Assembly: GCA_025936995.1 (NCBI GenBank)
Contig: JAICSH010000021.1
Location: 1-32,771 of the forward strand
Source: Thermoleophilia bacterium
Lineage (GTDB): Bacteria > Actinomycetota > Thermoleophilia > Gaiellales > Gaiellaceae
Direction: 5' to 3'
DNA length: 32,771 bases
In this document: one piece after another, positions 25,270 through 32,268 of the stretch
How positions within the stretch are numbered: position 1 is the first letter of the stretch
Layout of the letters: each line of letters opens with the position of its first letter
Made by a program: the position numbers and the translations under genes
The notes under the pieces: model-generated
Told to the model about the DNA's origin: nothing
Seen by the model: only the letters and a program-made list of their open reading frames with translations
Database searches by the model: none

Positions 25270-26289
25270 ATGAACGGATCGCCGCTCGAGCTCTCTCGCG
25301 ACCAGATTCTCGCCTTCCGCAGGCGGGCCACCTCGCTCGACGAGCGGCTCCCGCCCGGCGCGCGCTCGCTGCGGCGCGCGGCGTACGCCGGCTTGACGGA
25401 CAGCTCGCCCCGGGCGGCGCTCCTCTCGATTCACGCCCGCGTCGAGGGGGCACGTCCGTCGTCCTGGGAGGACCCGGCGCTGGTCCAGGTCTGGGGTCCG
25501 CGCCACAGCACATACGTGGTTCCGGCGCGGGACCGGGCGATATTCACGGTGGGGAGGTCGCCCGAGGACGACGCCGGGCGCCGTAGAGCCGAAGACATGG
25601 CCGCACGCCTCCACGCCTTTCTCGCCGGGCGGCGCCGGCCCGACAACGCAGCGCAACGGGAGCTCGGCGTCGGCAACGCGCTCAAGTACGCGGCGACCAC
25701 CGGCACGGTGCTGATTCGCTGGGAGGGTGCGCGGGCGCCGCTCGTCTGGACGGTCCCACGCCCCGAGATCGATCCGCTGGAGGCTCGGCGGGAGCTCGCC
25801 CGCCGTTACCTGCACGTCTTCGGGCCGGCGACCGCACACGGGTTCTCGATCTGGGCCGGCGTCAAGAAGGCGGAGGCGCGCGCGACATTCGATGCGCTGC
25901 GCAGGTCGCTGGCCGCTGTGCGGACGCCGATCGGGGACGCGTGGATCCTCGCGCGCGACGAGGCGGCGTTCCGCGCGACGCCGGGGCCGACCGCTCCGGC
26001 TCGGCTCCTCCCGAGCGGCGACGCGTACTACCTCCTCCAGGGAGCGGACCGCGAGCTGCTCGTCCCCGACGCGGCTCGGCGCGCTGCGTTGTGGACCTCG
26101 CGAGTCTGGCCGGGCGCCGTGCTCGTGGCCGGCGAGGTCGCCGGGACGTGGCGCAGGGCGCAGGCGAAGCTCGAGATCGAGCCGTGGCGCCGGTTCTCGC
26201 GGGCGGAACACGCCGCGGTCGAGGCAGAGGCGCAGTCGCTGCCGCTACCGGCCGTCGAGGGGCAGATGCTCGTCCGCTGGGAACGCTGA
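25270..26289 (+). CDS. AlkZ-like winged-helix DNA-binding protein, catalytic glutamines replaced
   Basis: A 339-residue HTH_42-superfamily protein of the AlkZ-like branch. Matching segments are EDPALVQVWGPRHSTYVVPA, AHGFSIWAGVKKAEA, ARLLPSGDAYYLL and VLVAGEVAGTWRR. AlkZ glycosylases carry a Q-x-Q motif after the second helix. Here the corresponding place reads LLSIHARV (H55-A56-R57), so glycosylase activity is doubtful or uses other residues. It is divergent from the CX4R/YcaQ-type pair by 50 bp. A DNA-repair or DNA-binding role is likely, but the substrate is unknown. Confidence 0.8.
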   Translation: MNGSPLELSRDQILAFRRRATSLDERLPPGARSLRRAAYAGLTDSSPRAALLSIHARVEGARPSSWEDPALVQVWGPRHSTYVVPARDRAIFTVGRSPEDDAGRRRAEDMAARLHAFLAGRRRPDNAAQRELGVGNALKYAATTGTVLIRWEGARAPLVWTVPRPEIDPLEARRELARRYLHVFGPATAHGFSIWAGVKKAEARATFDALRRSLAAVRTPIGDAWILARDEAAFRATPGPTAPARLLPSGDAYYLLQGADRELLVPDAARRAALWTSRVWPGAVLVAGEVAGTWRRAQAKLEIEPWRRFSRAEHAAVEAEAQSLPLPAVEGQMLVRWER

Positions 26290-26526
26290 GCCGGCCGGAG
26301 GGGGGTCCGGCGGAGCGACGCCGAGGAGTTCTCGGAGCGCGTCGATCCGGCGGTGCAACTCGTGGCGCTCGTCCGAGACCTCGCGCTCGCGGGCGCGCGT
26401 GGCGTCGTTGCCGTATCCGAAGTCGATCTTCTCGTGGAGGCGGCGCCGCTCCGCCGACACGAGCGCCTCGCCGGCCTCGAGCGTCGCCAGCTCCGCGCGG
26501 AGGGCGCTGAGCTCTGCTTCGTCCAT
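26245..26526 (-). CDS. RsiG-like helical-hairpin protein with two c-di-GMP-binding-type motifs
   Basis: A 93-residue, highly charged protein made of two predicted helices (about 2-36 and 43-69) and a proline-rich tail. Each helix carries the pattern E-x3-S-x2-R-x3-H-x3-D. Copy 1 is E20, S24, R27, H31, D35; copy 2 is E47, S51, R54, H58, D62. The Streptomyces anti-sigma factor RsiG binds c-di-GMP through E-x3-S-x2-R-x3-Q-x3-D in each helix of its coiled coil; the only difference is His for Gln. ATG 26526 starts helix 1. The last 45 bp overlap the convergent AlkZ-like gene. No sigma factor lies in the window. The RsiG assignment is inferred from the motif. Confidence 0.7.
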   Translation of the reverse strand: MDEAELSALRAELATLEAGEALVSAERRRLHEKIDFGYGNDATRAREREVSDERHELHRRIDALRELLGVAPPDPPPAGSAFPADEHLPLDGR

Positions 26527-26621
26527 GCCCCTTGTATCGGCAATCACATGCCGGGCGATGATCACGCGTCGTGGTCCGAAGTGTCGGATCCGGCGTAGGC
26601 GACCGCGTCTTCGCGGCGAAG

Positions 26622-26627
26622 TACGCT
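26622..26627 (+). promoter_or_regulatory. Candidate -10 element (TACGCT) for the WecA/TagO-type gene
   Basis: TACGCT ends exactly 6 nt before GTG 26634. If it is the true promoter the transcript is leaderless and the longer frame starting at 26571 is not translated from its beginning. Confidence 0.45.
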
Positions 26628-26633
26628 GACGAC

Positions 26634-27782
26634 GTGCTCGCGGCGACCAGCCCGCACCTGAGCGTCCTCGACGAGCTCGGCGATCACCTCGGAGTCCTCT
26701 GGGGAGCGCTCGTGGCCTGCGTCGTCGTCGTGCTGCTGACGCCGGCGGTGGGAGGGATGGCGCGCCGGCTCGGCGTCGTCGACGTCCCGGGCGGTCGGCG
26801 CATCAACCAGCTGCCGGTGCCGCGACTCGGCGGGATCGGACTTTTCCTCGGTGTCCTGGTGCCTGCGCTCGCCTTCCTTCACGTCGGCCACGAGACCCGC
26901 GGCCTGCTCCTCGGCGCGGCTGTCGCCGTCAGCGTCGGGATCATCGACGACTTCCGCGGCCTTCCCTGGTACGCCAAGCTCGCGGGGCAGACGGCTGCGG
27001 CCGCCGTCCCGGCCGGCTTCGGCGTCTGGATCGACCGCTTCACGCTTCCGTTCGTCGGCATCCACACACTGCCGTCGTCCGCCGGGATCCCGCTCACCAT
27101 CGTCTGGATCGTGGCGATCATGAACATGGTCAACTTCCTCGACGGGCTCGACGGGCTGGCCGCGGGGGTGGTGGCGATCGCGGGCCTCACGTTCAGCGTG
27201 ATCGCGCTCTCGCTCGGCAAACCCGACGCGGCGGTCCTTTCCGCGATCGTGTTCGGGGCGTGCGTCGGCTTCCTCCGGCACAACTTCTACCCGGCCCGGA
27301 TCATCATGGGGGACTCCGGCGCCCTCCTGCTCGGGTACGTCGTCGCTGCCGTCGCTGTGCAGGGACTGCTCAAGACGGCCGCAACCGTTGCCCTGTTCTT
27401 CCCGTTGCTCGTCCTCGCCGTGCCGATCGTCGACACGACGTTCGTCGTCGTCCGGCGCCTCAAGCACGGGGAGAGGATCTTCGAGGCGGATCAGGCGCAC
27501 CTGCACCATCGCTTCCTGCGCCGGGGCTTCTCGCAGCGGCGGGCGGCCGTGACGATCTGGGTCTGGTGCCTCTCGCTCGCGGCGGCGGCGTTCGCGACCC
27601 GGTTCGTTCCCTTCCGCGCGCACGGCGTCTGGCATCCGTGGTGGACGTTGCTCGCCGCCGCGATCGGCTCGCTTGCCGTGTTCTGGTCGGTCTACGTCGT
27701 CTACGTGCTCGAGATCGTGAAGCTCGGCAACCGGATCCAGCGGCGGCGGAAGCCGGGGGATCCGCTGCGGAAGACCGCCTGA
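26634..27782 (+). CDS. Undecaprenyl-phosphate sugar-1-phosphate transferase (WecA/TagO/MraY family)
   Basis: A 382-residue polytopic membrane enzyme that starts surface-polymer synthesis by attaching a sugar-1-phosphate, probably GlcNAc-1-P, to undecaprenyl phosphate. Conserved cytoplasmic loops are PRLGGIGLF, GIIDDFRGLPW, NMVNFLDGLDGLAAGV, ARIIMGDSGALLLGY and the histidine loop QAHLHHRFLRRGFS. About ten hydrophobic helices are visible. GTG 26634 is chosen because a -10-like hexamer sits 6 nt upstream; an in-frame GTG at 26571 would add a charged 21-residue tail. Actinobacteria commonly have this gene (rfe) just before the ATP synthase operon, as here. Confidence 0.92.
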   Translation: MLAATSPHLSVLDELGDHLGVLWGALVACVVVVLLTPAVGGMARRLGVVDVPGGRRINQLPVPRLGGIGLFLGVLVPALAFLHVGHETRGLLLGAAVAVSVGIIDDFRGLPWYAKLAGQTAAAAVPAGFGVWIDRFTLPFVGIHTLPSSAGIPLTIVWIVAIMNMVNFLDGLDGLAAGVVAIAGLTFSVIALSLGKPDAAVLSAIVFGACVGFLRHNFYPARIIMGDSGALLLGYVVAAVAVQGLLKTAATVALFFPLLVLAVPIVDTTFVVVRRLKHGERIFEADQAHLHHRFLRRGFSQRRAAVTIWVWCLSLAAAAFATRFVPFRAHGVWHPWWTLLAAAIGSLAVFWSVYVVYVLEIVKLGNRIQRRRKPGDPLRKTA

Positions 27783-28582
27783 CTCCGCCGGGCTTTCGCT
27801 TCGACCGCCGGTACGCCGGCGGCGAGATCGGAGCCGAGCGCTGGCTCGACGAGTCGGGCCGGGCGTTCGTCCTCAAGCGCGGCCGGAGCGCAGCGCATGC
27901 CGCTGCCGTGACGGCGCGGCTACGCGAGCTCGGGTATCCGGCGCCTCACTATGTCCAGGTCGCGGCGGACTGGGCGTTGCAGGAAGAGCTCCCCGGCGCG
28001 CCGCTCGAGCCGTGGCGGCCGCTGTCCGAATCCGTCGCTGCCGAGCTGCTCGCGCTTCTCGAGGAGCTCCATGCGCACGCGTTTCCGGCGGTGGAGGGCG
28101 TGACCCGCGCAGGCTCGTGGCGGTGTGTCGGCGCCTCGTCGGTGCTCTCCGGCGCGCGCTCGTACCTGCGGCTCGCGACGCTCCGCGACCACTCCGACCG
28201 GTTGCGCGAGCTGCTCGCTCTGTGCCAGGACGCCGTGCGCCGCTTCGTTGACCGCGTCCCGGACGCGGCGGCGATCGTCCACTGGGACTTCACGCCGGAC
28301 AACGTGCTCGTGAGCGACGGCCGCGTGACCGGGGTGATCGACTGGGAGGGCGTTCGGCCCGGCGACCCGCGGTTCGATCTCGTCACGCTCGCGTTCTATG
28401 CGCCCGGCACGCCGCTCATCGAGCAGGCACTCACCGGCGTCGACCCGGGTGTGCGCGCGGTGTACGACTCGCACCTCTGCGTCCGCCAAGCGGAGTGGTC
28501 GCTCCGCCGCCACGACGAGGCGACGGGGGAACGGATGCTCGCCTACGCGCTCGAGATCGCCTCGCGCTTCCCGTCCGCGTGA
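27779..28582 (+). CDS. Aminoglycoside phosphotransferase-family kinase, probable CTG start
   Basis: A 267-residue APH/choline-kinase-fold protein. The ATP-binding lysine is in AFVLKRGRS, the hinge is LQEELPG, the catalytic loop is IVHWDFTPDNVLV (H-x-D-x4-N), and the metal site is GVIDWEGVRPGDPRFD. The substrate is unknown; many relatives phosphorylate small metabolites. No ATG, GTG or TTG lies between the upstream stop and the lysine strand. CTG 27779 would give a 4-bp overlap (CTGA), like the other junctions in this window. The alternative is a start deep inside the transferase gene. A large inverted repeat begins at its stop codon. Confidence 0.83.
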   Translation: MTPPGFRFDRRYAGGEIGAERWLDESGRAFVLKRGRSAAHAAAVTARLRELGYPAPHYVQVAADWALQEELPGAPLEPWRPLSESVAAELLALLEELHAHAFPAVEGVTRAGSWRCVGASSVLSGARSYLRLATLRDHSDRLRELLALCQDAVRRFVDRVPDAAAIVHWDFTPDNVLVSDGRVTGVIDWEGVRPGDPRFDLVTLAFYAPGTPLIEQALTGVDPGVRAVYDSHLCVRQAEWSLRRHDEATGERMLAYALEIASRFPSA

Positions 28583-28727
28583 GCCACGTCTGGGTGCCGG
28601 GCACGGCGACGTGTCCGCGGTGGCCATGTCCCCGCGCGATCCTCCGATCCTCCTGCAATCGGCGAACAGCCGGCGGTCTCGATGTCCCCTTCGGTCATGG
28701 CCGCGTGCCCGGCACCGGGACGTGGCT
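28582..28727. repeat. REPIN- or MITE-like inverted repeat between convergent genes
   Basis: Two 23-bp arms, 28582-28604 and 28705-28727, are inverted copies with two mismatches. Each contains the small palindrome GTGCC-G-GGCAC or its near copy. The 100-bp interior has further partial complementarity around GGCCATG and CATGGCC. It fills the whole gap between two converging genes. It may be a pair of REP elements in opposite orientation, or a bidirectional terminator structure. The arms share only CACGTC with the palindromes flanking the RAYT gene. Confidence 0.65.
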
Positions 28728-28730
28728 GGT

Positions 28731-29450
28731 TCAGCCGTGTTCCGCGGCGAGGGCGAAGCTCGTCAGGAGATCGTTGAACGGTTTACCGAGGTGCTGGATG
28801 GAGTGGCCCGCGCCCCGGAGGACTGCTCGCTCCGCGCCGAGGCGTTCCTCGAGCACGTCGCACACCGCGTCGAACGCGGCGCCGTGTCCGCCCGAGAAGA
28901 CGAGCTTCGGGAACGGCGCCGCCGCGAGCTCGTCGAGGGGGATCACGGCCTCCGCCGGCGATCGCTCCACCATCAGCGTGCGCGCGCCCTGGAGCAGCTC
29001 CGGCGTGAAGTCGCCGGGCGGCGTCGCAGAACCGACAAGACCGAGGAAGCCGCGGAGGAACTCGGCCGGGTCGCGCGGGCCGCTCGTCCAGTGCTCCTCG
29101 ATGCGCCGCACGAACTCGTCGACCGCCGGAACGCCGCGCGCCACCCCGAACGCGGGCGGCTCGATCACGGTGAGCGAGCGCACGAGCTGCGGGCGCCGCG
29201 CCGCGGCCAGGAGAGCGATCACGCCGCCGTACGAATGCCCGACGAGATGCGTCCCCGGCTCGAGGAACTGCTCGAGCCAGAGCGCCTCCTCCTCGAAGTC
29301 CACATGCTCGACGTCGGGCCCGGGCGGGAAGCCGCGCCGATTGGGCGCCACGATCTCGAACCGGTCGGCGAGTGGTTTCTGGGCGCTCCAGGTCAGGTCC
29401 GCGTTGACGACCGAACCGTGAACGAGCAGAAGGCGAGTGTGGCTATCCAT
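28731..29450 (-). CDS. Alpha/beta hydrolase
   Basis: A 239-residue alpha/beta hydrolase. It begins RLLLVHGSVVNADLTW (oxyanion HGS) and has nucleophile S73 in HLVGHSYGGVIALLAAA. The catalytic histidine is in RGAGHSIQHLG. The usual acid position after strand 7 reads VFSGGHGAAFD, so the acid residue is unclear. ATG 29450 gives the normal N-terminus; the long upstream extension of the frame is antisense to atpZ. The substrate is unknown. It interrupts the junction between the WecA/TagO-type gene and the ATP synthase operon on the opposite strand. Confidence 0.87.
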   Translation of the reverse strand: MDSHTRLLLVHGSVVNADLTWSAQKPLADRFEIVAPNRRGFPPGPDVEHVDFEEEALWLEQFLEPGTHLVGHSYGGVIALLAAARRPQLVRSLTVIEPPAFGVARGVPAVDEFVRRIEEHWTSGPRDPAEFLRGFLGLVGSATPPGDFTPELLQGARTLMVERSPAEAVIPLDELAAAPFPKLVFSGGHGAAFDAVCDVLEERLGAERAVLRGAGHSIQHLGKPFNDLLTSFALAAEHG

Positions 29451-29500
29451 GCGGGTTTCGGGTGTCACAAAGTACCCCCTCGCTGACCCTGCGACACTGC

Positions 29501-29506
29501 TATTCT
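29501..29506 (+). promoter_or_regulatory. Candidate -10 element (TATTCT) of the ATP synthase operon
   Basis: TATTCT ends 8 nt before the atpZ ATG, within a 64-bp divergent spacer. All downstream atp genes are adjacent or overlapping, so this is the most likely operon promoter. Confidence 0.5.
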
Positions 29507-29514
29507 CGCGCCGG

Positions 29515-29718
29515 ATGCAGGGGAACTCACGCTCGACCTTCCAGCCCGCGGAGGCGGGCGCAGTGCTGGCCGGCACCATGGGTGCCTGCGGCGGCGCGGG
29601 CGCGCTCGTCGGCTGGGCCGCCGGCAACACGGGCTACGGCGCCCTCGCCGGCGTGGTGATCGGGCTTCCCGCAGGCGTCTTCGCCGTTTATCGCAGGTTC
29701 AAGGGCTACTTCTCGTGA
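29515..29718 (+). CDS. atpZ: AtpZ-like small membrane protein
   Basis: A 67-residue protein with two hydrophobic helices (about 16-34 and 40-58) joined by a glycine-rich turn (WAAGNTGYGALAGVVIG) and a basic end YRRFKGYFS. Size, topology and position match the AtpZ proteins encoded before AtpI, which are linked to assembly or Mg/Ca transport of F-type ATP synthase. ATG 29515 is chosen because TATTCT lies 8 nt upstream. Assignment rests on context and topology more than on strong motifs. Confidence 0.75.
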   Translation: MQGNSRSTFQPAEAGAVLAGTMGACGGAGALVGWAAGNTGYGALAGVVIGLPAGVFAVYRRFKGYFS

Positions 29719-30113
29719 TGAACGGGCTCCTGTCCACGCCGCGCCCCGTCCCGGGGCGCCGCATTCCCGCGCTCGCCGGCGCCGGAGTCGTCGTCCTCGC
29801 GCTGCCGGTCTTCCTCGTCGCCGGCTTCCCGCTCTCGGGCTGGGCGCTCGCCGCCGTCCTCTGGGCGGCGGGCGAGGCGCTCGGGATCTGGCTCACGCGC
29901 CTGCCGACCGGCGCCGACCACCTCGGCTCCTCGGGACTCGTCGCACTCGCGCACTCCTTCCGCGGGATCGGCGTGATCGTCGTGCTCGCCGCGGTCACGG
30001 TCGCCAACCGCGACGTCGGCATCGCGGCGCTCGCGGTCTACGCGCTCGCGTACTCGCTCTCGCTCGGCGTCTCGCTCGTCGAGTACTTCGGTAGTGAGAG
30101 GCTCGGCGGATGA
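29715..30113 (+). CDS. atpI: ATP synthase protein I-like membrane protein
   Basis: A 132-residue protein with four predicted membrane helices (ALAGAGVVVLALPVFLVAG, SGWALAAVLWAAGEALGIWL, RGIGVIVVLAAVTVA and AALAVYALAYSLSLGVSL). This matches AtpI, which helps assemble the c-ring. Primary sequence conservation in this family is low, so the name depends on topology and its place between atpZ and atpB. It may start at GTG 29715 or ATG 29718; both are in frame. It overlaps atpB by 4 bp (ATGA). Confidence 0.72.
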   Translation: MMNGLLSTPRPVPGRRIPALAGAGVVVLALPVFLVAGFPLSGWALAAVLWAAGEALGIWLTRLPTGADHLGSSGLVALAHSFRGIGVIVVLAAVTVANRDVGIAALAVYALAYSLSLGVSLVEYFGSERLGG

Positions 30114-30928
30114 GCGGACTTCTCGCAGCCGGAACGTTCAATCCCGCCAACGAGTTCGAGCTCAAGCAGTGGGTCTCGATCCACCTCGGCCCGATCGACA
30201 TGTCGATCAACAAGGCCGTCGTCTACCTCGCGATCTCGGCTGCGCTGACGATCCTGCTCGGCCTCTTCACGATGCGCAGCAAGCTCGCGCTGCTACCCGG
30301 GAAGCGGCAGACCGTCGGAGAGGCGCTCTACGAGCTCGCGCAGACGCAGATCGCGGAGCAGGGACTGCCGACGAAGGCGATCGGCCGCTGGTTCCCGTAC
30401 GTCGCCTCGCTCTTCCTCTTCATCTTCACGATGAACATGGTCGGGTTCATCCCGCTGCCGCTGACCGGGGACACGTGGCACGGCGTGCCGACGTGGGGGA
30501 TCTACGCGGTCACCTCGCAGCTCTCGGTGACGCTCGTGCTCGCCCTCCTCAGCGTGATCTTCACCCACGTCGAGGGAGTCCGCTACAACGGCCCCGGCTA
30601 TTTCAAGAGCTTCGTGCCGTCGGGCGTCCCGCGCGGGATGGTCCCCGTCATGGCCGTTCTCGAGACGATCTCCCACGTCTTCCGCGTGATCAGCCTCAGC
30701 GTCCGGCTCTACGCGAACATGCTCGCGGGGCACATGCTGATCCTCGTCTCGATCGGGCTGCTCTTCATCCTGAGCGGGATAACGTTCTGGATCGTCGCGG
30801 TCGTCTCGCTCCCGATCGGGATCGCCTTCTACATCTTCGAGGTCGTCATCGTCGTGACGATTCAGGCCTTCATCTTCGCCGCTCTGACCGCTATCTACAT
30901 CGGCACGGCAATCGAGCCGTCCCACTAA
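30110..30928 (+). CDS. atpB: ATP synthase F0 subunit a
   Basis: A 272-residue membrane subunit that forms the proton half-channels against the c-ring. The essential arginine is in ISLSVRLYANMLAGHMLI. The last helices include IQAFIFAALTAIYIGTAI with the conserved Q. The N-terminal region LFTMRSKLALLPGKRQTVGE and TMNMVGFIPLP match other bacterial a subunits. It overlaps atpI, and a strong ribosome-binding site for atpE begins at its stop codon. Confidence 0.96.
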   Translation: MSGLLAAGTFNPANEFELKQWVSIHLGPIDMSINKAVVYLAISAALTILLGLFTMRSKLALLPGKRQTVGEALYELAQTQIAEQGLPTKAIGRWFPYVASLFLFIFTMNMVGFIPLPLTGDTWHGVPTWGIYAVTSQLSVTLVLALLSVIFTHVEGVRYNGPGYFKSFVPSGVPRGMVPVMAVLETISHVFRVISLSVRLYANMLAGHMLILVSIGLLFILSGITFWIVAVVSLPIGIAFYIFEVVIVVTIQAFIFAALTAIYIGTAIEPSH

Positions 30929-30934
30929 GGAGGA
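30927..30934 (+). promoter_or_regulatory. Strong ribosome-binding site of atpE
   Basis: AAGGAGGA overlaps the atpB stop and lies 5 nt before the GTG of atpE. It is the best Shine-Dalgarno sequence in the operon, as expected for the subunit made in the most copies. Confidence 0.75.
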
Positions 30935-30939
30935 AACCG

Positions 30940-31200
30940 GTGCTCCACCTGCTCGCAGCAACGTCAAGCACGATCAAGGCCGCGCAGGCGCTCGGCTTCG
31001 GCCTCGGCATGGGGCTCGGCTCGCTCGGCGCCGGCATCGGCATCGGCACGGTGTTCGCCTCGATGATCCAGTCGGTCGCCCGGCAGCCCGAGCTGCGCGG
31101 CGAGCTGCAGGGGATCATGTGGCTCGGCTTCGCGCTGACCGAAGCCGTCGTCTTCTACGGCCTGGTCGGGGGCTTCCTCGGCTTCGTGCTCGTCAAGTAG
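30940..31200 (+). CDS. atpE: ATP synthase F0 subunit c
   Basis: An 86-residue hairpin protein of the c-ring. Helix 1 holds the packing motif SLGAGIGIGTVF. The polar loop is SVARQPELRG, the conserved R-Q-P contact with F1. Helix 2 has the ion-binding glutamate in GFALTEAVVFYGLV. The residues marking sodium binding (Gln in helix 1 and Ser/Thr after the glutamate) are absent, so it is proton-coupled. It starts at GTG 30940, set by the ribosome-binding site. The stop abuts the atpF ATG. Confidence 0.95.
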   Translation: MLHLLAATSSTIKAAQALGFGLGMGLGSLGAGIGIGTVFASMIQSVARQPELRGELQGIMWLGFALTEAVVFYGLVGGFLGFVLVK

Positions 31201-31728
31201 ATGCTGATCGCCGTCTCGAGCCCGCTCACCCGGATCATTCCGGGGCTGATGATCTGGACGATCATCTTCTTCGTGATCGTCTTCCTCGTCCTGCGGAAGT
31301 ACGCCTTCGGCGCGATCCAGAACCTCATCGACGAGCGGCGTGAGTCGATCCGGCGGTCGATCGAGGCCGCGGACAACGCTCGCGACGAGGCACAGAAGCT
31401 GCTCGAGGAGCACAAGAAGCTCATCGGGGAGGCGCGCGGCCAGGCCGAGTCGATCCTCGCCGAGGCGCGCAAGACGCGCGAGGCGATGGAGCACCGGATG
31501 CGCGAGGAGACGGAGGCCGAGCGGCAGCGCCGGCTCGAGGAGACGCGCAAGGAGATCGCGGCCGAGACCGCGCGGGCGCTCGAGCAGATCCGTTCCGAGG
31601 TCGCCGACCTTACGCTCGAGGCGGCTTCCCGGGTCGTCGGTCGCACGCTCGACGCGAAGCGCGACCAGGAGCTCATCTCCGAGGCGATCGCGGGCCTCGA
31701 CTTCTCCCGCCTCGAGGACTCCGCCTAG
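31201..31728 (+). CDS. atpF: ATP synthase F0 subunit b
   Basis: A 175-residue b subunit. One N-terminal membrane helix (about 11-31, IIPGLMIWTIIFFVIVFLVL) is followed by a long charged coiled coil (EEHKKLIGEARGQAESILAE, RRLEETRKEIAAETARALEQ) that forms the peripheral stalk. It starts directly after the atpE stop with no spacer. Its stop overlaps the atpH GTG by one base. Confidence 0.95.
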   Translation: MLIAVSSPLTRIIPGLMIWTIIFFVIVFLVLRKYAFGAIQNLIDERRESIRRSIEAADNARDEAQKLLEEHKKLIGEARGQAESILAEARKTREAMEHRMREETEAERQRRLEETRKEIAAETARALEQIRSEVADLTLEAASRVVGRTLDAKRDQELISEAIAGLDFSRLEDSA

Positions 31729-32258
31729 TGGCGGTCGCGCACCGCATCTACGCCGAGGCGCTCTTCGGCGCCGCGAAGGACGCGGGGAAGCTCGCGCAGG
31801 TGAACGAGGCACTGACCGACTTCGCGACGGCGGTCTCGGAGTCGCCGGAGCTGCGCGCCGTCCTCCGCAACCCACAGCTGGAGTCGAGCGCGAAGGCAGC
31901 GATCCTCGCCGACCTCGCCGGCGACGAGGAGCCGCTCTTCACGCACTTCCTCCAGGTCGTCGCGGAGAAGGGCCGCGCGGCGGAGCTGGAGGAGATCGCG
32001 AACGAGTTCGAGCGGCTGATGGCGCGCGAGGAGCGGCGCCTGACCGTCGAGCTGACGACGGCGCGTGAGCTGAGCGACGCCGAGGCGAAGACGATCCTGG
32101 TGCAGATCGAGCAGGCGGCCGGCCGCAAGGTAGAGGCGACGCGCAAGGTCGACCCCGCCCTCGTCGGCGGCATCGTTCTGCAGGCGGGCTCGCTCCGCGT
32201 CGACGCGAGCGTCCGCGGGAGACTTGAGCGACTGAGACACGAACTCGTGAAGACATGA
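31728..32258 (+). CDS. atpH: ATP synthase F1 subunit delta
   Basis: A 176-residue delta (OSCP) subunit that connects the b stalk to the top of F1. The N-terminal helical domain begins RIYAEALFGAAKDAGKLAQV. The C-terminal part has LTVELTTARELSDAEAKTI and the end block KVDPALVGGIVLQAGSLRVD followed by RGRLERLRHEL. Length is normal, and unlike mycobacteria there is no fused b-delta gene. GTG 31728 overlaps the atpF stop (TAGTG). Confidence 0.95.
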   Translation: MAVAHRIYAEALFGAAKDAGKLAQVNEALTDFATAVSESPELRAVLRNPQLESSAKAAILADLAGDEEPLFTHFLQVVAEKGRAAELEEIANEFERLMAREERRLTVELTTARELSDAEAKTILVQIEQAAGRKVEATRKVDPALVGGIVLQAGSLRVDASVRGRLERLRHELVKT

Positions 32259-32268
32259 GGAGAGAGCC

